NCBI GenBank assembly: GCA_946902875.1 | Contig: OX336349.1 | Span: 14,717,891 to 14,781,890, forward strand | DNA length: 64,000 bases | Reading direction: 5' to 3' | Source: Nematopogon swammerdamellus | Lineage: Eukaryota > Arthropoda > Insecta > Lepidoptera > Adelidae | Part shown: one piece after another, positions 44,010 to 54,549 of the stretch | How positions within the stretch are numbered: the stretch's first letter is position 1 | Layout: each line of letters begins with the position of its first letter | Program-made: the position numbers and the translations under genes | The notes under the pieces: model-generated | The model's database searches: none | What the model was told of the DNA's origin: nothing | Seen by the model: only the letters and a program-made list of their open reading frames with translations

Positions 44010-45460
44010 CGGCCTGACAGGTGCCGAGTCACGCCCCTCTATATATGCATATGCATTTTCTTTTTACACAGGCGAAACAATGACTATGAAACGACGCCGG
44101 CCGGCGTGGCGTGGCGTGTTGTGGCATGGCGCAGCGTGGCGTGGTGGCGTGACCCACAAACGTTTTGATACTTATTGCCGTTCTGCAAGAGCCGTGCGCA
44201 CGCGCAACGCCCCCGATATAATTGATAATAGGTATGAACGTTCGAGACGTCTGTGTATTATTATTTTACAGTTACGTATTTTAATTTAGAGCGCTTGCTC
44301 GTTAATAATATCAGAAGTTACTAAGTTAGTTACGTTAACTAGGATTAAGAACGAGTTACATTCGCACATCTAATATTGTAATCATTATTTAATTTGCATC
44401 ACAACACCGATCACTCTGCTTGTCCACATGCTGAAAGTCCCGCAGCAATTCCGTACTTATATATATAGTAAAAAAATCTTAATAATTTAACGTTATAGTA
44501 GAGAGAGAAGAGGGGAGGGGAGAGAAGAGCAGAGGAGAGAGACAGATAAAATATCTGCCATCGTCGCTTCTACGGAACAATACAAACTTTTTGATTTTCA
44601 AATATGACATCTTTGTTTATGTTGCATCTGTGGACATAATTGTTTTGTTACCAAGGTTCTGATTGTTTCCAGAGGGTAACGCTAGTAATATATATTCGGT
44701 GGTAACGGTTACTTACTTGGTTACCGTTGTTATTTACTTGGTTACGATTTTTGTACATAGGTGGATAATAGCGGATAGATAGATATGAAAACCTCCGTGC
44801 GCGAGTAAAACTCGCACTTAACAGATTTTTTAGTATAGGCACAGATTACTTAATAGTTACTTCGTAACAGATAAATCACTCCATAGAAAATGTTCCTACC
44901 TTCGGGCTTTAATAGCCTACTGTTTCACATCGCCAATCGTTGCGTGCGAAAGTGTACCTTAACGATCGAGTGTAAAGTGTTTATTGCTTTGCAGCTGCGC
45001 GCAGTTGCGTGGGGGAGCGTCTATGTATACTTCGCGCGGCTGACGAATTTGTACTGAAAAAGACCGCCGGCGGCCCGTCGGGCGATAGGTAGTTAGCGCG
45101 CGCAAGTACACAGAGTGCGTGAGGCCTGGTATAGGGTAAAATTAAAAAGGTTGCGAAGGAATTAATTTTTTTTTTTTTATATGTATTGTACTAAAACTGT
45201 TTTAGACTTTTAGATTTTTTTTCCTGGCCTACGGCAACTAGATTTTACCAAAATGAGAACGCTAGCTAGGTCAAGTAGTTGCATACTCAACGGAAACAGC
45301 GGCAGTAAGCCAACTTGTCTGCGGTTAGATGAACTTCTATCGAGTCATTCCACTTTAATAATAATAGAAAACTACTTCATAAAAATAAAAGCAGCCAAAC
45401 ATTGAAAAATTATAGAAGGGACATTGAATTACATGACATTTTCTATTTCTATTTTTCTAC
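44010..45460. other. No supported gene
   Basis: Contains a purine-rich tract at 44500-44545 and a GC-richer piece at 44990-45130. A scrap of repeat A (CACAACACCGATCACTCTGC) occurs at 44400. Open frames are low-complexity artefacts. Confidence 0.45.
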
Positions 45461-45464
45461 TTCT

Positions 45465-46142
45465 TATAAAAGGGAACGTCTATCTGTATGTATGTATGTA
45501 TGTTTGAGGTAAACTCCGGAACCACTCAACATATTTTAATGCGGTTTGCACTAATATTCTATTTACTTTAATGTTGGATGTAGGTACTTTGTATAATATC
45601 AATAATATCACTGCTATTTGGACAAAATGTATAGTATATGTTATATTTATATATATATATTTGTGTATATATGTAAGCAGGTATAAGTATATTTTATATT
45701 TATTTATATTTTATTTATTTTCTGTAATAGGTATTTATATTAATAATATTATATATGTAAGGAAGGACAGAGCAAATTCCTCTTTCGAACTATCTCGTAT
45801 GCCTACATGCTCATTATCTCACCCCAAAGGTTAGTAGTAAGATATTGCCAATATTTGGCAATAAACTCGCCTTTTTGTACCATTATTTTGTATATTGGTG
45901 TACAAATAAAGAATATTTACATTACATTACATTACATTACATTACACTAATGGAAAGAGTAGTTCTTGAGGCTCACTACAGGCTATATACCATCACGCTA
46001 AATAGCCTTAGGGCTGAGCAGTATGACATAAAGTATAGTATGGACGGGAGAGAGAGAGGTATAAAAGAAGCGATCGTTTATTATATTTTCCGTATTTGCT
46101 ATTAAACCGAGTCTACCGCGAGGGAAGCCGCGGGAAAAGCTA
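45465..46142 (+). mobile_element. Helitron-like element split by a LINE insertion
   Basis: The left part (45465-45555) has ATAAAAGGGAACGTCTATCT, a TATG microsatellite and GGAACCACTCAACATATTTT; the right part (45945-46142) has CACGCTAAATAGCCTTAGGG and ends AAGCCGCGGGAAAAGCTAGT, a GC hairpin plus CTAG-T Helitron-type 3' end. The two parts are separated by the LINE at 45556-45944. Confidence 0.6.
45556..45944 (+). mobile_element. Truncated LINE with ATTAC tail and 7-bp target duplication
   Basis: The insert ends with ACAAATAAAGAATATTTAC and about six ATTAC units. The 7-bp CACTAAT occurs at both boundaries (45549-45555 and 45945-45951). It belongs to the GGCATT 3' end family (CCCCAAAGGTTAGTAGTAAG, ATTTGGCAATAAACTCGCC). 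Confidence 0.78.
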
Positions 46143-46327
46143 GTTAATAATAAAGCAGCATATTATCGAACGACACAACAGAGCGTGTCGGCGCTTTTTA
46201 CTGTCACTTAGATCGGTTACTTTCCAAGATAAATCTACGTTTGATTTGGCGACGCGGAAGCCGTGAGATTGCGCAGTCGTCCGGTTGTGTTGTTGCTTGC
46301 TACAATATTTTTAGTGAAAGAAAGAAG

Positions 46328-46712
46328 AAAAAAAAACCGGCCTGGTGCGAGTCGAACTCGCGCACTGAGGGCTTCGCATCGTCACGTCATGGTAAGCGCC
46401 ACTCACGGCGTGTATTATAAATTGTTTCATATTAGTTCAAATTCATGATTAGGTAGTTAAAATGCTTCATACTGTTGGTAGATGGCGCGCATACACTATT
46501 TCGTTTATTCTATGGGGAACCCTGTGAATTTTTCCCTTTTTCATATTTTTATTATTTGTTGTTATATCGGCCATAATAAATAACACAAAGAAAATTTCAA
46601 CGGGCTACCTATTACGGTTCAAGAGATACAGCCCTCGGACAGACAGACAGACAGACAGACGGCGCAAGCTTAGTAATAGGGTCCCGTACGACGGATACGG
46701 AACCCTAAAAAG
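46328..46712 (-). repeat. Repeat B, copy 4 (longest)
   Basis: Begins AAAAAACCGGCCTGGTGCGA and GTCGAACTCGCGCACTGAGG, a phrase common in lepidopteran repeats that can look like a tRNA box B, and ends CGTACGACGGATACGGAACC. It has the CAGA microsatellite at 46637-46660. Confidence 0.7.
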
Positions 46713-46825
46713 AAGGTGTTTACTTATAGTTAAGACTTTAGATAGCAGGCTGCAGGAACCAAGAAACTAGGTACTATGTACAGTGCCCGGCGGGCGGCAG
46801 CAAATGATGCGTGTCAAGCTTTAGA

Positions 46826-46888
46826 AAGAGACAATCCTGTTGTAGAGCGTCGTCCCTGTCGCACGAACTCGCACGTCTCTGTTTAGTT
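46826..46888. mobile_element. MITE family D, half copy
   Basis: CTTTAGAAAGAGACAATCCT and GTAGAGCGTCGTCCCTGTCG end abruptly after CACGTCTCTGT, so only one arm is present. Confidence 0.6.
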
Positions 46889-47101
46889 TTGTAAAAACCC
46901 AATGCAATGCAAGTAAGAAAATGTTATTGTTTTACTCGGTAAGAAAAAATGCTCTTCGCTTTCATATTTTGAGGCATAGGTCTAACTAAAATAACTACCT
47001 GTTCGAAAAGTTTCTACATGTCTCCAATTTAATTTGTAATTTGGTACGTAGGTTATCTTTATTTAGACAATTACATTATTAATATTAGATAACAAATATA
47101 A

Positions 47102-47345
47102 ACTAAAACTACCTAAATTAAAATTACCTAAACTTAAAACAAACAACATAAAAACTAAAACTACCTAAATTAAAATTACCTAAAACTATAAAATAAATAA
47201 TAATAAATAAATATATAAAAACCTTAACGGGAAATCCCCGAAGATGCTACACGAGCACCTTGCCGACAGCAACTAAAAGTAAAAAATCTCGTCCATCGCT
47301 GCCGCTGTCGGAAAGGTGCAAATGGAATGGTGTGGAATTTGTAAT
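47102..47345 (-). repeat. Retroposon 3' end with 52-bp tandem repeat
   Basis: ACTAAAACTACCTAAATTAA with AATTACCTAAA repeats at 47102 and 47154. The adjoining GGGAAATCCCCGAAGATGCT and the CCGACAGCGGCAGCGATGG region (minus) have the look of a LINE 3' UTR. No reverse-transcriptase frame is attached. Confidence 0.35.
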
Positions 47346-47639
47346 TTATATGTAAATAAAATAAAATACTACTACCTACTTGCCTCGAACATGTAAGTCG
47401 CAAGTACTTTTCCAGGAAGTAATTTCGAAGCATGATCCAACGTATTCCGAATCCTGAACCAATGTTTCGACGCAGATGGCACCCTCCAAATTTAGTTATT
47501 TATGTATTTATCACATCTCTGGAGCGAGTCCTTTTATTTTTAGTTTATTTCTCGTTTTTTCTCCGAAGACGGCGTCAATCCATTACAGAGGGCGGGTTTT
47601 ATTTTTGCTTTTTATCTCCTTAATTATGGAGCATAAGTG

Positions 47640-47805
47640 TGGCGGCGGCACAGCGGCGGCGGGCTGCACGGCACCCCTACTCGACTCCCCCTGACGCGAC
47701 AGAACCTGCCGCCATGTCGGAGAATTTAGCTCGCTTCTCGATTCATTATGTGAAAAATTACTTGCTTAATCCTTTAAAACATACTTATTTTTCATATGAA
47801 TAATT
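47640..47805 (+). other. GC-rich block with short open frames
   Basis: Two tiny frames follow each other: one starting at ATGGAGCATAAG (about 47627) and one at a strong start context GCCGCCATGTCGGAGAATTT (about 47713), 30 codons. The block is apparently single-copy in an AT-rich setting. It could be a 5' exon or a conserved non-coding block. No family is recognised. Confidence 0.2.
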
Positions 47806-47809
47806 TAGT

Positions 47810-48655
47810 TGAAAAAGAGTCAGGGGCGTGTCAGGATTCAGGACCGTGGAATGTGGAGATACGCTATCTCTGCCTACCCAGACAGGAGTGACGTTATTTA
47901 AGTATGTATTTGGTTAACATTTGGACAAGCGTCGAGATTATTGGTTGCTTAACAAAATGGTCGTAAGCATCGTCGTAAGTGTATCTGGTGCGTATTAGAT
48001 TGTGTAAAATAAAACAAATTATGTAAACCTTCTTCATATTCGCTTCATATGATACCTAACTACCTAAGTAGAAGTAGTGTTTAATTATGTTAAAATTGTA
48101 TGTAGCTTAGCTAGGTAACCGACAATACACGATTGAAGCGTCCGAGACGAGTCCAAAGCAAAAGCCGGTAGTTCTTCTTCTTTTTTTAAATAGTGGCAAC
48201 CAAACGAATAGGAAATTCGTTTATTACTGCCAGTATCCAGTGACGGAGTTGCACGGTATAAATTTGTGATTACTTTTTATAATATATAAAACAAAATAAT
48301 TTTGAAAGGAACGAAGCATTTGAAGTTACTAGTTTGCATGCACAAATTCTGGAAGACACATACTTAGTTGTAAATAAGAAGATGAAAATAAATAACTAAA
48401 ACATTATACATATATTTATATATAATTATTTACAGTCTTACGTCATTACATTTTATAAATTTTAATATATATTTTATAACATGGGAATTGTTAGTATACA
48501 GTATCGTTTGTAAAGCCGGTAGTTAAAATGCTTACTTTATTGACGGCCAGCTGACGTGTGTGTCAAAGGTGACGGGCGAAAACGAATAGAGTGGCCCGTG
48601 ATAAGATTGCCTACTCCACGACAGTTATTTCGAACACACTTTAATTAATATACTG
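47810..48655. other. No supported gene
   Basis: AT-rich; a short piece at 47860-47900 recalls 17235-17265. Nothing else recognised. Confidence 0.45.
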
Positions 48656-48656
48656 A

Positions 48657-48755
48657 TTTTTTTTTATGTAAACCACCCATGTGCCTGTGCCGAGGGACCA
48701 ATGGTGCGGCGACAGAGTCAAAAACACCTCTTCTGGCGAAACCACTATACACTAT
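48657..48755 (-). mobile_element. Retroposon 3' end with poly-A (minus)
   Basis: A T run, then ATGTAAACCACCCATGTGCC and GAGGGACCAATGGTGCGGCG. The T-run-ATGTAA start resembles the SINE family 1 tail, but the following sequence differs. Confidence 0.4.
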
Positions 48756-48759
48756 ACAT

Positions 48760-49370
48760 ACTATACACTACCGGCTATCTAGCATGTTAAGATATATCTT
48801 TGGGGGGTCAAAAAAACTTAAATAGGCCGAAATTTGAATACAATCCAGTGCATTATGATTACGAGCGACATATAGATATTATTACTGAGCAAAATGATCA
48901 TCTTTACAGTAATACACCACTACACTTAACGGAAGACTTTTCATAGATTTCGGAAAACGTATCGATGCAAGATGTTTGTCGTGCACCGAACTTCATTCAT
49001 TCATTTTAGACCACTTGCAGAGAATGGGGGCAGTCTATTACATATTTTGGCGTAGGTATAAGTTTACATTAGAATAGGGTTTGACTTACAGCGTTACTTT
49101 AGATTTAATGATGTTACCTTGATATAATGATCGCCTTTCACGTGTAAACGAGCGTGTAAAACGTAAAGGCCTGCCTCGCTTATTGTTTGCTCTATAAAAA
49201 TATATGTAATGTACCTATTACATATTACGATTCGAAAGTGGCAAGGACAAGAAGACATTTTCAAAATAAATGTAAAAGGCAGTAGACAAGAAAACACTTT
49301 GAAAAATAAATTGGTTGGTATGAAATTTTTCAAAATGAATGATTTTCATCTATTAATAAAATTAAAATTT
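48760..49370. other. No supported gene
   Basis: AT-rich; open frames at 49094-49397 on both strands are unrecognised. Confidence 0.45.
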
Positions 49371-49376
49371 AAAAAA

Positions 49377-49576
49377 CCCGAGTACGATAAAAACTAATCA
49401 AATTATAACAAGGCAAGTTGATCTTAAAGAGGAGTATAAAATACTGTAGTCGGGTTCTCTGTGCATTCTAATTCGTTTAAACGCCCGACTACAGCATTAT
49501 AAATTTATAAGCATACTGCTTTTTAAGATCAACTTGCCTTGTTATTATTTAATTAGTTTTTATTATCGTACTCGGG
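49377..49576. mobile_element. Foldback MITE, about 90-bp arms
   Basis: Ends are CCCGAGTACGATAAAAACTA and complement ...CGTACTCGGG. Arms continue through AACAAGGCAAGTTGATCTTA. The centre carries the facing pair TGTAGTCGGG and CCCGACTACA. Total 200 bp. The TAGTCGGGT phrase recurs in the element at 51010-51165. Confidence 0.8.
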
Positions 49577-49579
49577 TTC

Positions 49580-50220
49580 TTTGATTTTTATTTTATATTT
49601 TTTATTTAATAATTTTTAGTTCTAACTAAACCATTAAGTAGGTATAGTATATTTTTAAAATCACCATCAAGTTCTTGACAACGATACAAAACTCGAAAGG
49701 GTATGAAGAAAACAAATTCAAGTTTGACAATATAGATTTTTTGTAATGTCACCTATCTTTACGCGGATCCATTACCACGAATCCAAGGATAACTAATTCA
49801 TTTGTTGAAATAGGTTCCAATCGATCAAGTCAAGTCTTAACAGTAAGTTATTATAACGTGGGTGGTGGTACCTAAAGGTACATAGTTATCAATCACAGAC
49901 GAGGCGTCAACGAATATAATTAGTAGATATTGTATGTTTAATTGTACATTGCAAACATTGGAGACAGCTCTAACAATTCAAGATTTGGTGGTTCAGTCAT
50001 ATTTGGTCAGTTCATGCATGCATGATACAATCTTGTAGGTAGAGAAGCTTTAGATAAGTGTCGTTCAAAAGCGGTCTAAAGTACGTATAGCGGTAAATGC
50101 TCAAGCAGACTTGTGGTAATAACGATACGTAAGCTATCAAGATTGGTAGATAGATTTATAAAATTTATATGGAGGGTGATTCGTAGGGAGGCTGTCATTT
50201 CTGTCATGTCAAATGATTTG
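49580..50220. other. No supported gene
   Basis: AT-rich; nothing recognised. Confidence 0.45.
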
Positions 50221-50221
50221 T

Positions 50222-50416
50222 TTATGTAAAAATTCGTGGTAAAAATATATTGTTGTACACAATAGATAGGCACTCGTAATCGAAATACGAATAATCAAAC
50301 TCGATGTCGCGTTGCCTTGGTCGCCCGCCGCTGCTGCTGCCGCCATCACCGCCCGCCATATTCAATAAATTTTTTTGCGCTGGCAACTCGGAGCAGTTCG
50401 TGATCGTCGCGGCCAT
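50222..50416 (-). CDS. Hypothetical short protein or first exon (low confidence)
   Basis: On the minus strand an ATG in the context CGGCCCATGGCC opens 64 codons: AATITNCSELPAQKNLLN, a Gly/Ser stretch MAGGDGGSSSGGRPRQRD and IEFDYSYFDYECLSIVYN. The region is GC-rich (GCTGCTGCTGCCGCC) within AT-rich flanks and not repeated elsewhere. It may be a real N-terminal exon read through its donor into intron, or a chance frame in a CpG-rich promoter. No family is recognised. Confidence 0.22.
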   Translation of the reverse strand: MAATITNCSELPAQKNLLNMAGGDGGSSSGGRPRQRDIEFDYSYFDYECLSIVYNNIFLPRIFT

Positions 50417-50767
50417 GGGCCGATGGATTCTAGCGCTTTTTATTAAGTTTCTATTGCGTTCTATTATATTTATTTGTTAGTTGTTTTGTTAATTTCGTCG
50501 TGTTTGATGATACGCTCTGCTCGAATTCTTTGGTTGCGGAATGGAGTTGGTGGAGAGGAATTTGTGGAGTAGTTGAGTTATGGATGATATTATTACCTAT
50601 TTATTACTTGTATGTGGTATGCGGAGAAAAGCATTTTATAGTTTGTTATGTACATAGTATATGTAGGTCGATTAGAATGAGCTGCCATACTCGCTAATGC
50701 CTCGAAAGGATATAATACTGAGAAATTTATATTTTTTCTATTTAACTTTATTAACTCACACCTATTT

Positions 50768-51165
50768 TTACCCGACTACGGCGAAGCCAAAAGGAAGGGT
50801 TATGTATGAGTTTAGCGTGTCTGTAATATGTGTGGACGTATGTGACTTTAAAGGTGTCGTTGGATTCGTCTCTAACGCGTCATACATAACATGTTTTTTA
50901 AGAATTCAAAATGGCGGGCGTTAGACGTCATATTGTCAAACTTTGAAAATCGGTTTTCTTTAAACACAATCGACTAATCATTTTCAAGAATGGCGAAATT
51001 TAAAAAAAATATATAAAACCGGACTACGAAAAATTAAGGATAGTTGATCGAAATTATGTAGTCAGGGGTGTAAAAAGATTCGAATAGAGCCCGACTACAA
51101 CATTTTCGAACAAATTTCCTTTTTATTTCCTTAATAAAATTATTCATAGTCGGGTTTTATAAAAA
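50768..51165 (+). repeat. CCCGACTACGGCG-type repeat with an inner foldback
   Basis: ACCCGACTACGGCGAAGCCA opens a segment that shares phrases with 57991-58260 (ACCCGACTGCGCGACGC, TATGGCGACAACTAGACGCC against TGGCGGGCGTTAGACGTC). At 51013-51165, TATAAAACCGGACTAC faces TAGTCGGGTTTTATA, suggesting a small foldback. Confidence 0.5.
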
Positions 51166-51169
51166 AAAT

Positions 51170-51785
51170 ATTTAATAATTGTTTTTGCGTTTCTAGGTGT
51201 AGTGAAAAGCATCAGTTAATAAATAGATAAGTACATTAGTCTCGATATCATCACTAGGTACCTACCTACATACATATTCTAGAATATTTGAGCACTGTTC
51301 AGAGCACTTCGAAAGCTATTATAGCTGCATTTAATAGATCTATGGATAAATCTGGAGGAACAAATTTTTATTTTTACTCCTATTTTACTAATTTTAAATG
51401 AACTCTCTTATAGGTACCTATAATACCGAACATTTCTACGATTTATTGAAGTATATCTAGGGTGCATATTTCTGAAAAATGAAATGGTATAAGTATGGGG
51501 AAAACCAAAGAGGTTGAACGTTGTCGCTGGATCTATGGGGAAAACTGACTGTAATGTACCTACCACAGAGCATCGAATAGGGCGTACTCTACTACTTCAC
51601 TGCTCTGTGGCACCTACCTACTACTGAATGAATTTAAGCTTAAATGCGATAACACCTCATCAGGTACAAACCTGTTAAAAACTCTTTGTTTCCTTCCAGG
51701 TACTTAGGTATGTGCTCCATCCAGGTAACAGATCCCCCTCTTTAGAGAGGTTGGAATTTCTCGTTGGCCCCAGTGTCGGTCGCTG
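51170..51785. other. No supported gene
   Basis: AT-rich; no recognisable feature. Confidence 0.45.
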
Positions 51786-52045
51786 TTAGGCAATGATACA
51801 TACATACATACCACACGCTGTATTCTGACAATCTGGGTAAGCAGAGTAATCGGAGTTGTGCTGCAGGTACTGTTGTAAATTACAGCACAACACCGACAAC
51901 CACGTTTAGCAAAGTATTCGGACAAGACAACTATCAAGCAGCCAGTAAGGCACGAAGACCCACCTGCTGCACGACTCGGTGGAAGGACCGTTCCAAGGTG
52001 TGAGGTGGCTACCCTGTCGCCATTTATCACGGCATCTTGTTCTTA

Positions 52046-53303
52046 TTTTTTTTTTATTGCTACCAAACTGGGTGGCTCTGTCCGAGGTCGCAACCTCAGG
52101 CGCAGCCAATTTCACCCCCGAGGAGGTGCCAGTCCGGCTTGGAGGTGGACTAATGTTGCTGGGGAAAGGCTATTAACCCGCGATTTAAGGATCTGTGGAT
52201 TGTAGGAGTGGGGGAAGATATTTCCTGGGAGCCCGTTCCACACCTTTGCAGTGCGGCACAAGAACGATTTAGAGAATCGTGCAGTTCGAAGAACTCTTCT
52301 GTCGACTACAAACGGGTGTTCCGCGAGATGGCGGGTTTGGCGAAGGCGAACAGGAGGAGGATAAGGGATAAGGGAAGCAAGTTCGTTAGAGCAGCGGCCA
52401 TAGTAGTATCGATAAAACAGGCTCAATGACCCAACGATACGTCTGTGCTTTAGAGGTTGAAGGTCCTTTGTGAGTACGGAGTCACCAATGAGGCGAATGG
52501 CTCGTCGCTGAATAGAATCCAAGGCTGAAAGAAGGTACTCAGGGGAACCCTCCCAAATATGACTGCAATATTCCATCACCGGTCTTACTTGTGCTTTGTA
52601 GAGTGTAAGCAGCGGTCGAAACGGCTATGTAAATAGTTTGTGTTTTCCGACCAGTTCAGTGTAGCCGGCACGATCAAAGGGGGAAGCACTGACATGGCAC
52701 CTAAGTTCTCCCGGTGTTATGGGCTGACATCACGGACGTTGTAGGTGAAGTAGCAAACCGTGTCAGTTTCCATAAAAAAAAAAAAACAGTTGGACCGGCG
52801 TGAAAAATCGCCGACAGCGGTAAAGGACCCCTAATTTTCGAGACGCTAGTTTCGCCTTGGACTCTATGAACGATCGAAACCCAACGTCCCTGGACACCTC
52901 CATACCCAGGACGCCCAGACTACCATCGTTGGGGACTTGGCTGCCCTGAAAAGTGGCTTGGAGAGGAAACGGATCAGCCTTAGTAGAGAAGGCACAAGCT
53001 TGCGTCTTGGCTACGTTGAAGTTGACCAAGTTCTTCTTCCCCCAAGAGGATACTTTTTCGAGAACCTGGTCAACCCGAGCAACAGTTTCGCGTCTCGCGT
53101 TTGCTGCTGAGGCCTCTCTACCCTTCCAGTCCTTGATGAACCCTTCGTGCACCGTGCTGTCGTCCGCGTAACAGTGTATTTCGCCGAGCGAGAGCATGTC
53201 GTTGATGAACAATAAAAACAGCGTAGGCGGCAGCACGGATCCTTGTGGAACACCAGCATTGATTGAGTAGTCGGCCGAGCACGCACCATCTAGGGTGTCG
53301 TAT
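52046..53303 (-). mobile_element. LINE with reverse-transcriptase core, itself interrupted
   Basis: Minus-strand copy of the 27103 LINE family reaching further 5'. It encodes AGVPQGSVLPPTLFLLFIND, the catalytic HCYADDSTVHEGF (YADD active site), NVAKTQACAFSTKADPFPLQ, then after an insertion VRPVMEYCSHIWEGSPEYLL, and ends near 52046 in a poly-A. The endonuclease domain and 5' parts are missing. At 52613-52786 a SINE family 2 copy interrupts the frame between FFTPVQL and LLTLYKA. Confidence 0.9.
52613..52786 (+). mobile_element. SINE family 2 insertion inside the LINE
   Basis: The 5'-truncated SINE starts at GGTCGAAACGGCTATGTAAA and ends CCGTGTCAGTTTCCATAA plus poly-A. The LINE sequence is continuous around it (GTGTAAGCAG, then TTGGACCGGCG, as in 27340-27360 reversed), with CAG repeated at both edges. 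It therefore post-dates the LINE. Confidence 0.85.
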
Positions 53304-53647
53304 CCCTTATCCCTTCGTCGTCTTTATCGTATTGTTATCCCTTAGTCGTCTTTTACGACATGCACGGGCGGGAGAGATGCAGTGATGCTATTATTTTTAT
53401 CTACCGGCCCCACACGGTAGGCAATGAATTCTACCCAATCTTGTCTAATAGCATTGATATTAGAACTCTATATAGGTAGTCGAAGCCTTGTAGCACAGAT
53501 TACTTAATAGTTACTTCTTGTAGTTGGTAGTAAACTTTCGTAGTAGGATAGGTAACTAAACGCAGACAATTTAAAATTTTACAATAATGTGCAATTAACT
53601 TGCAACTTGGGTTCTAGGACTTCACTCGCCATTGAATTATTAAATTT

Positions 53648-54394
53648 GTCAGCATCGGTAGCTCGGCGGTGCGGTCGTTCGACTATTGTTAAGCACACCT
53701 GGGCGCGGTTGGTACTTGGATGGGTGACCGCTCGACCGTTGGAGGCTGACCGTGGTTCGGATTCCACGTAAAACTGTAGGTCCCTTACCTTCTTGCCTTA
53801 CTAGGCGGTAGGATTTATCCCGCCCGGGTTCGTACCACCGCACTGAATAAAACGTTGGTCGAAACGGCTAGATGTAAATAGTTCGTGTTTTCCGTCCAGT
53901 TCAGTGATAGATAGATAGATAGAAATACTTTATTGCTCCAAAAAACATTTAACATAAACACACAATAAGAAATTTACATGAGGGGCAAAGGCGGACTTAT
54001 CCCTTACAGGGATTTCTCCCAGTCAACCTTTGGATGTTTGAGAGTCGTATGTTGCGAGATATAAGTAGGTAGTAGCAAAAGACTTGAGTGTGGGAATGTA
54101 AAATATAATATAAGGAAAATAACTATAATATACTATAATATACACTACATATAAGTACATACTAGTTAATTAAACGTATAAATTACTATTTATATATTAA
54201 ATTAAATACATATGAATTACAATTTATATAATACATAATACCTAAATATATACATACATACATACAGCGTAGCCGACATGACATGAAGGGAAGCACGCAC
54301 TGACATGGCACCTAGTTCGCCCGGTGTTATGGGCTGACATCACGGATGTTGTAGTGTAGGTGATGTAGTCAACCGTGTCAGTTTCCATAAAAAA
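53648..54394 (+). mobile_element. SINE family 2 copy split by a LINE 3' end
   Basis: The head is the clearest here: box A-like GGTAGCTCGGCGGTGC, 5S-like GTTGGTACTTGGATGGGTGA-CCGC and GGTTCGGATTCC, then the shared block and body to 53906. The body resumes at 54270 (TAGCCGACATGACATGAAGG) and ends in CGTGTCAGTTTCCAT plus poly-A. CAGTG at 53902-53906 and CAGCG at 54265-54269 look like the duplicated target of the insert. Confidence 0.85.
53907..54264 (-). mobile_element. LINE 3' end with TATC tail, inserted in the SINE
   Basis: Reading minus, the insert contains GGTTGACTGGGAGAAATCCC, GGATAAGTCCGCCTTTGCCC and GGAGCAATAAAGTATTTCTA, followed by TATC repeats. It is the same 3' end as at 10220-10345. 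The 5' side is truncated in AT-rich sequence with a TACA microsatellite. Confidence 0.8.
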
Positions 54395-54471
54395 CATTGT
54401 AGGTAAGTATTGAAATTAATGGTTCAAACAAAATGTAATTTAGTAGTACCTAGTAATAGCTCACATACACA

Positions 54472-54549
54472 TATTATTACTAAGTAAACAAACAATATAT
54501 TATTACTAAGTAAACAAACAATATATTATTACTAAGTAAACAAACAATA
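54472..54549 (+). repeat. Perfect 26-bp tandem repeat, three units
   Basis: TATTATTACTAAGTAAACAA-ACAATA occurs three times without visible change at 54472, 54498 and 54524. Confidence 0.9.

Larger units (their letters stand above)
51790..53430 (-). repeat. Repeat A, copy 6, split by a LINE
   Basis: The part 51790-52045 (CATA microsatellite to CACGGCATCTTGTTCTTA) and the part 53305-53430 (TATCCCTTAGTCGTCTTTTA to CCGGCCCCACACGGTA) are consecutive in other copies of repeat A. The LINE between them lies in the same orientation. TTGTT near both junctions may be the target duplication. Confidence 0.75.

Noticed and set aside
46340..46390. tRNA-like box in CCTGGTGCGAGTCGAACTCG
   Set aside because: This is a common lepidopteran repeat phrase at the end of repeat B; no cloverleaf could be drawn.
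53650..53770. 5S rRNA gene
   Set aside because: Only the internal-promoter part resembles 5S rRNA, it is flanked by tRNA-like boxes and followed by a SINE body.
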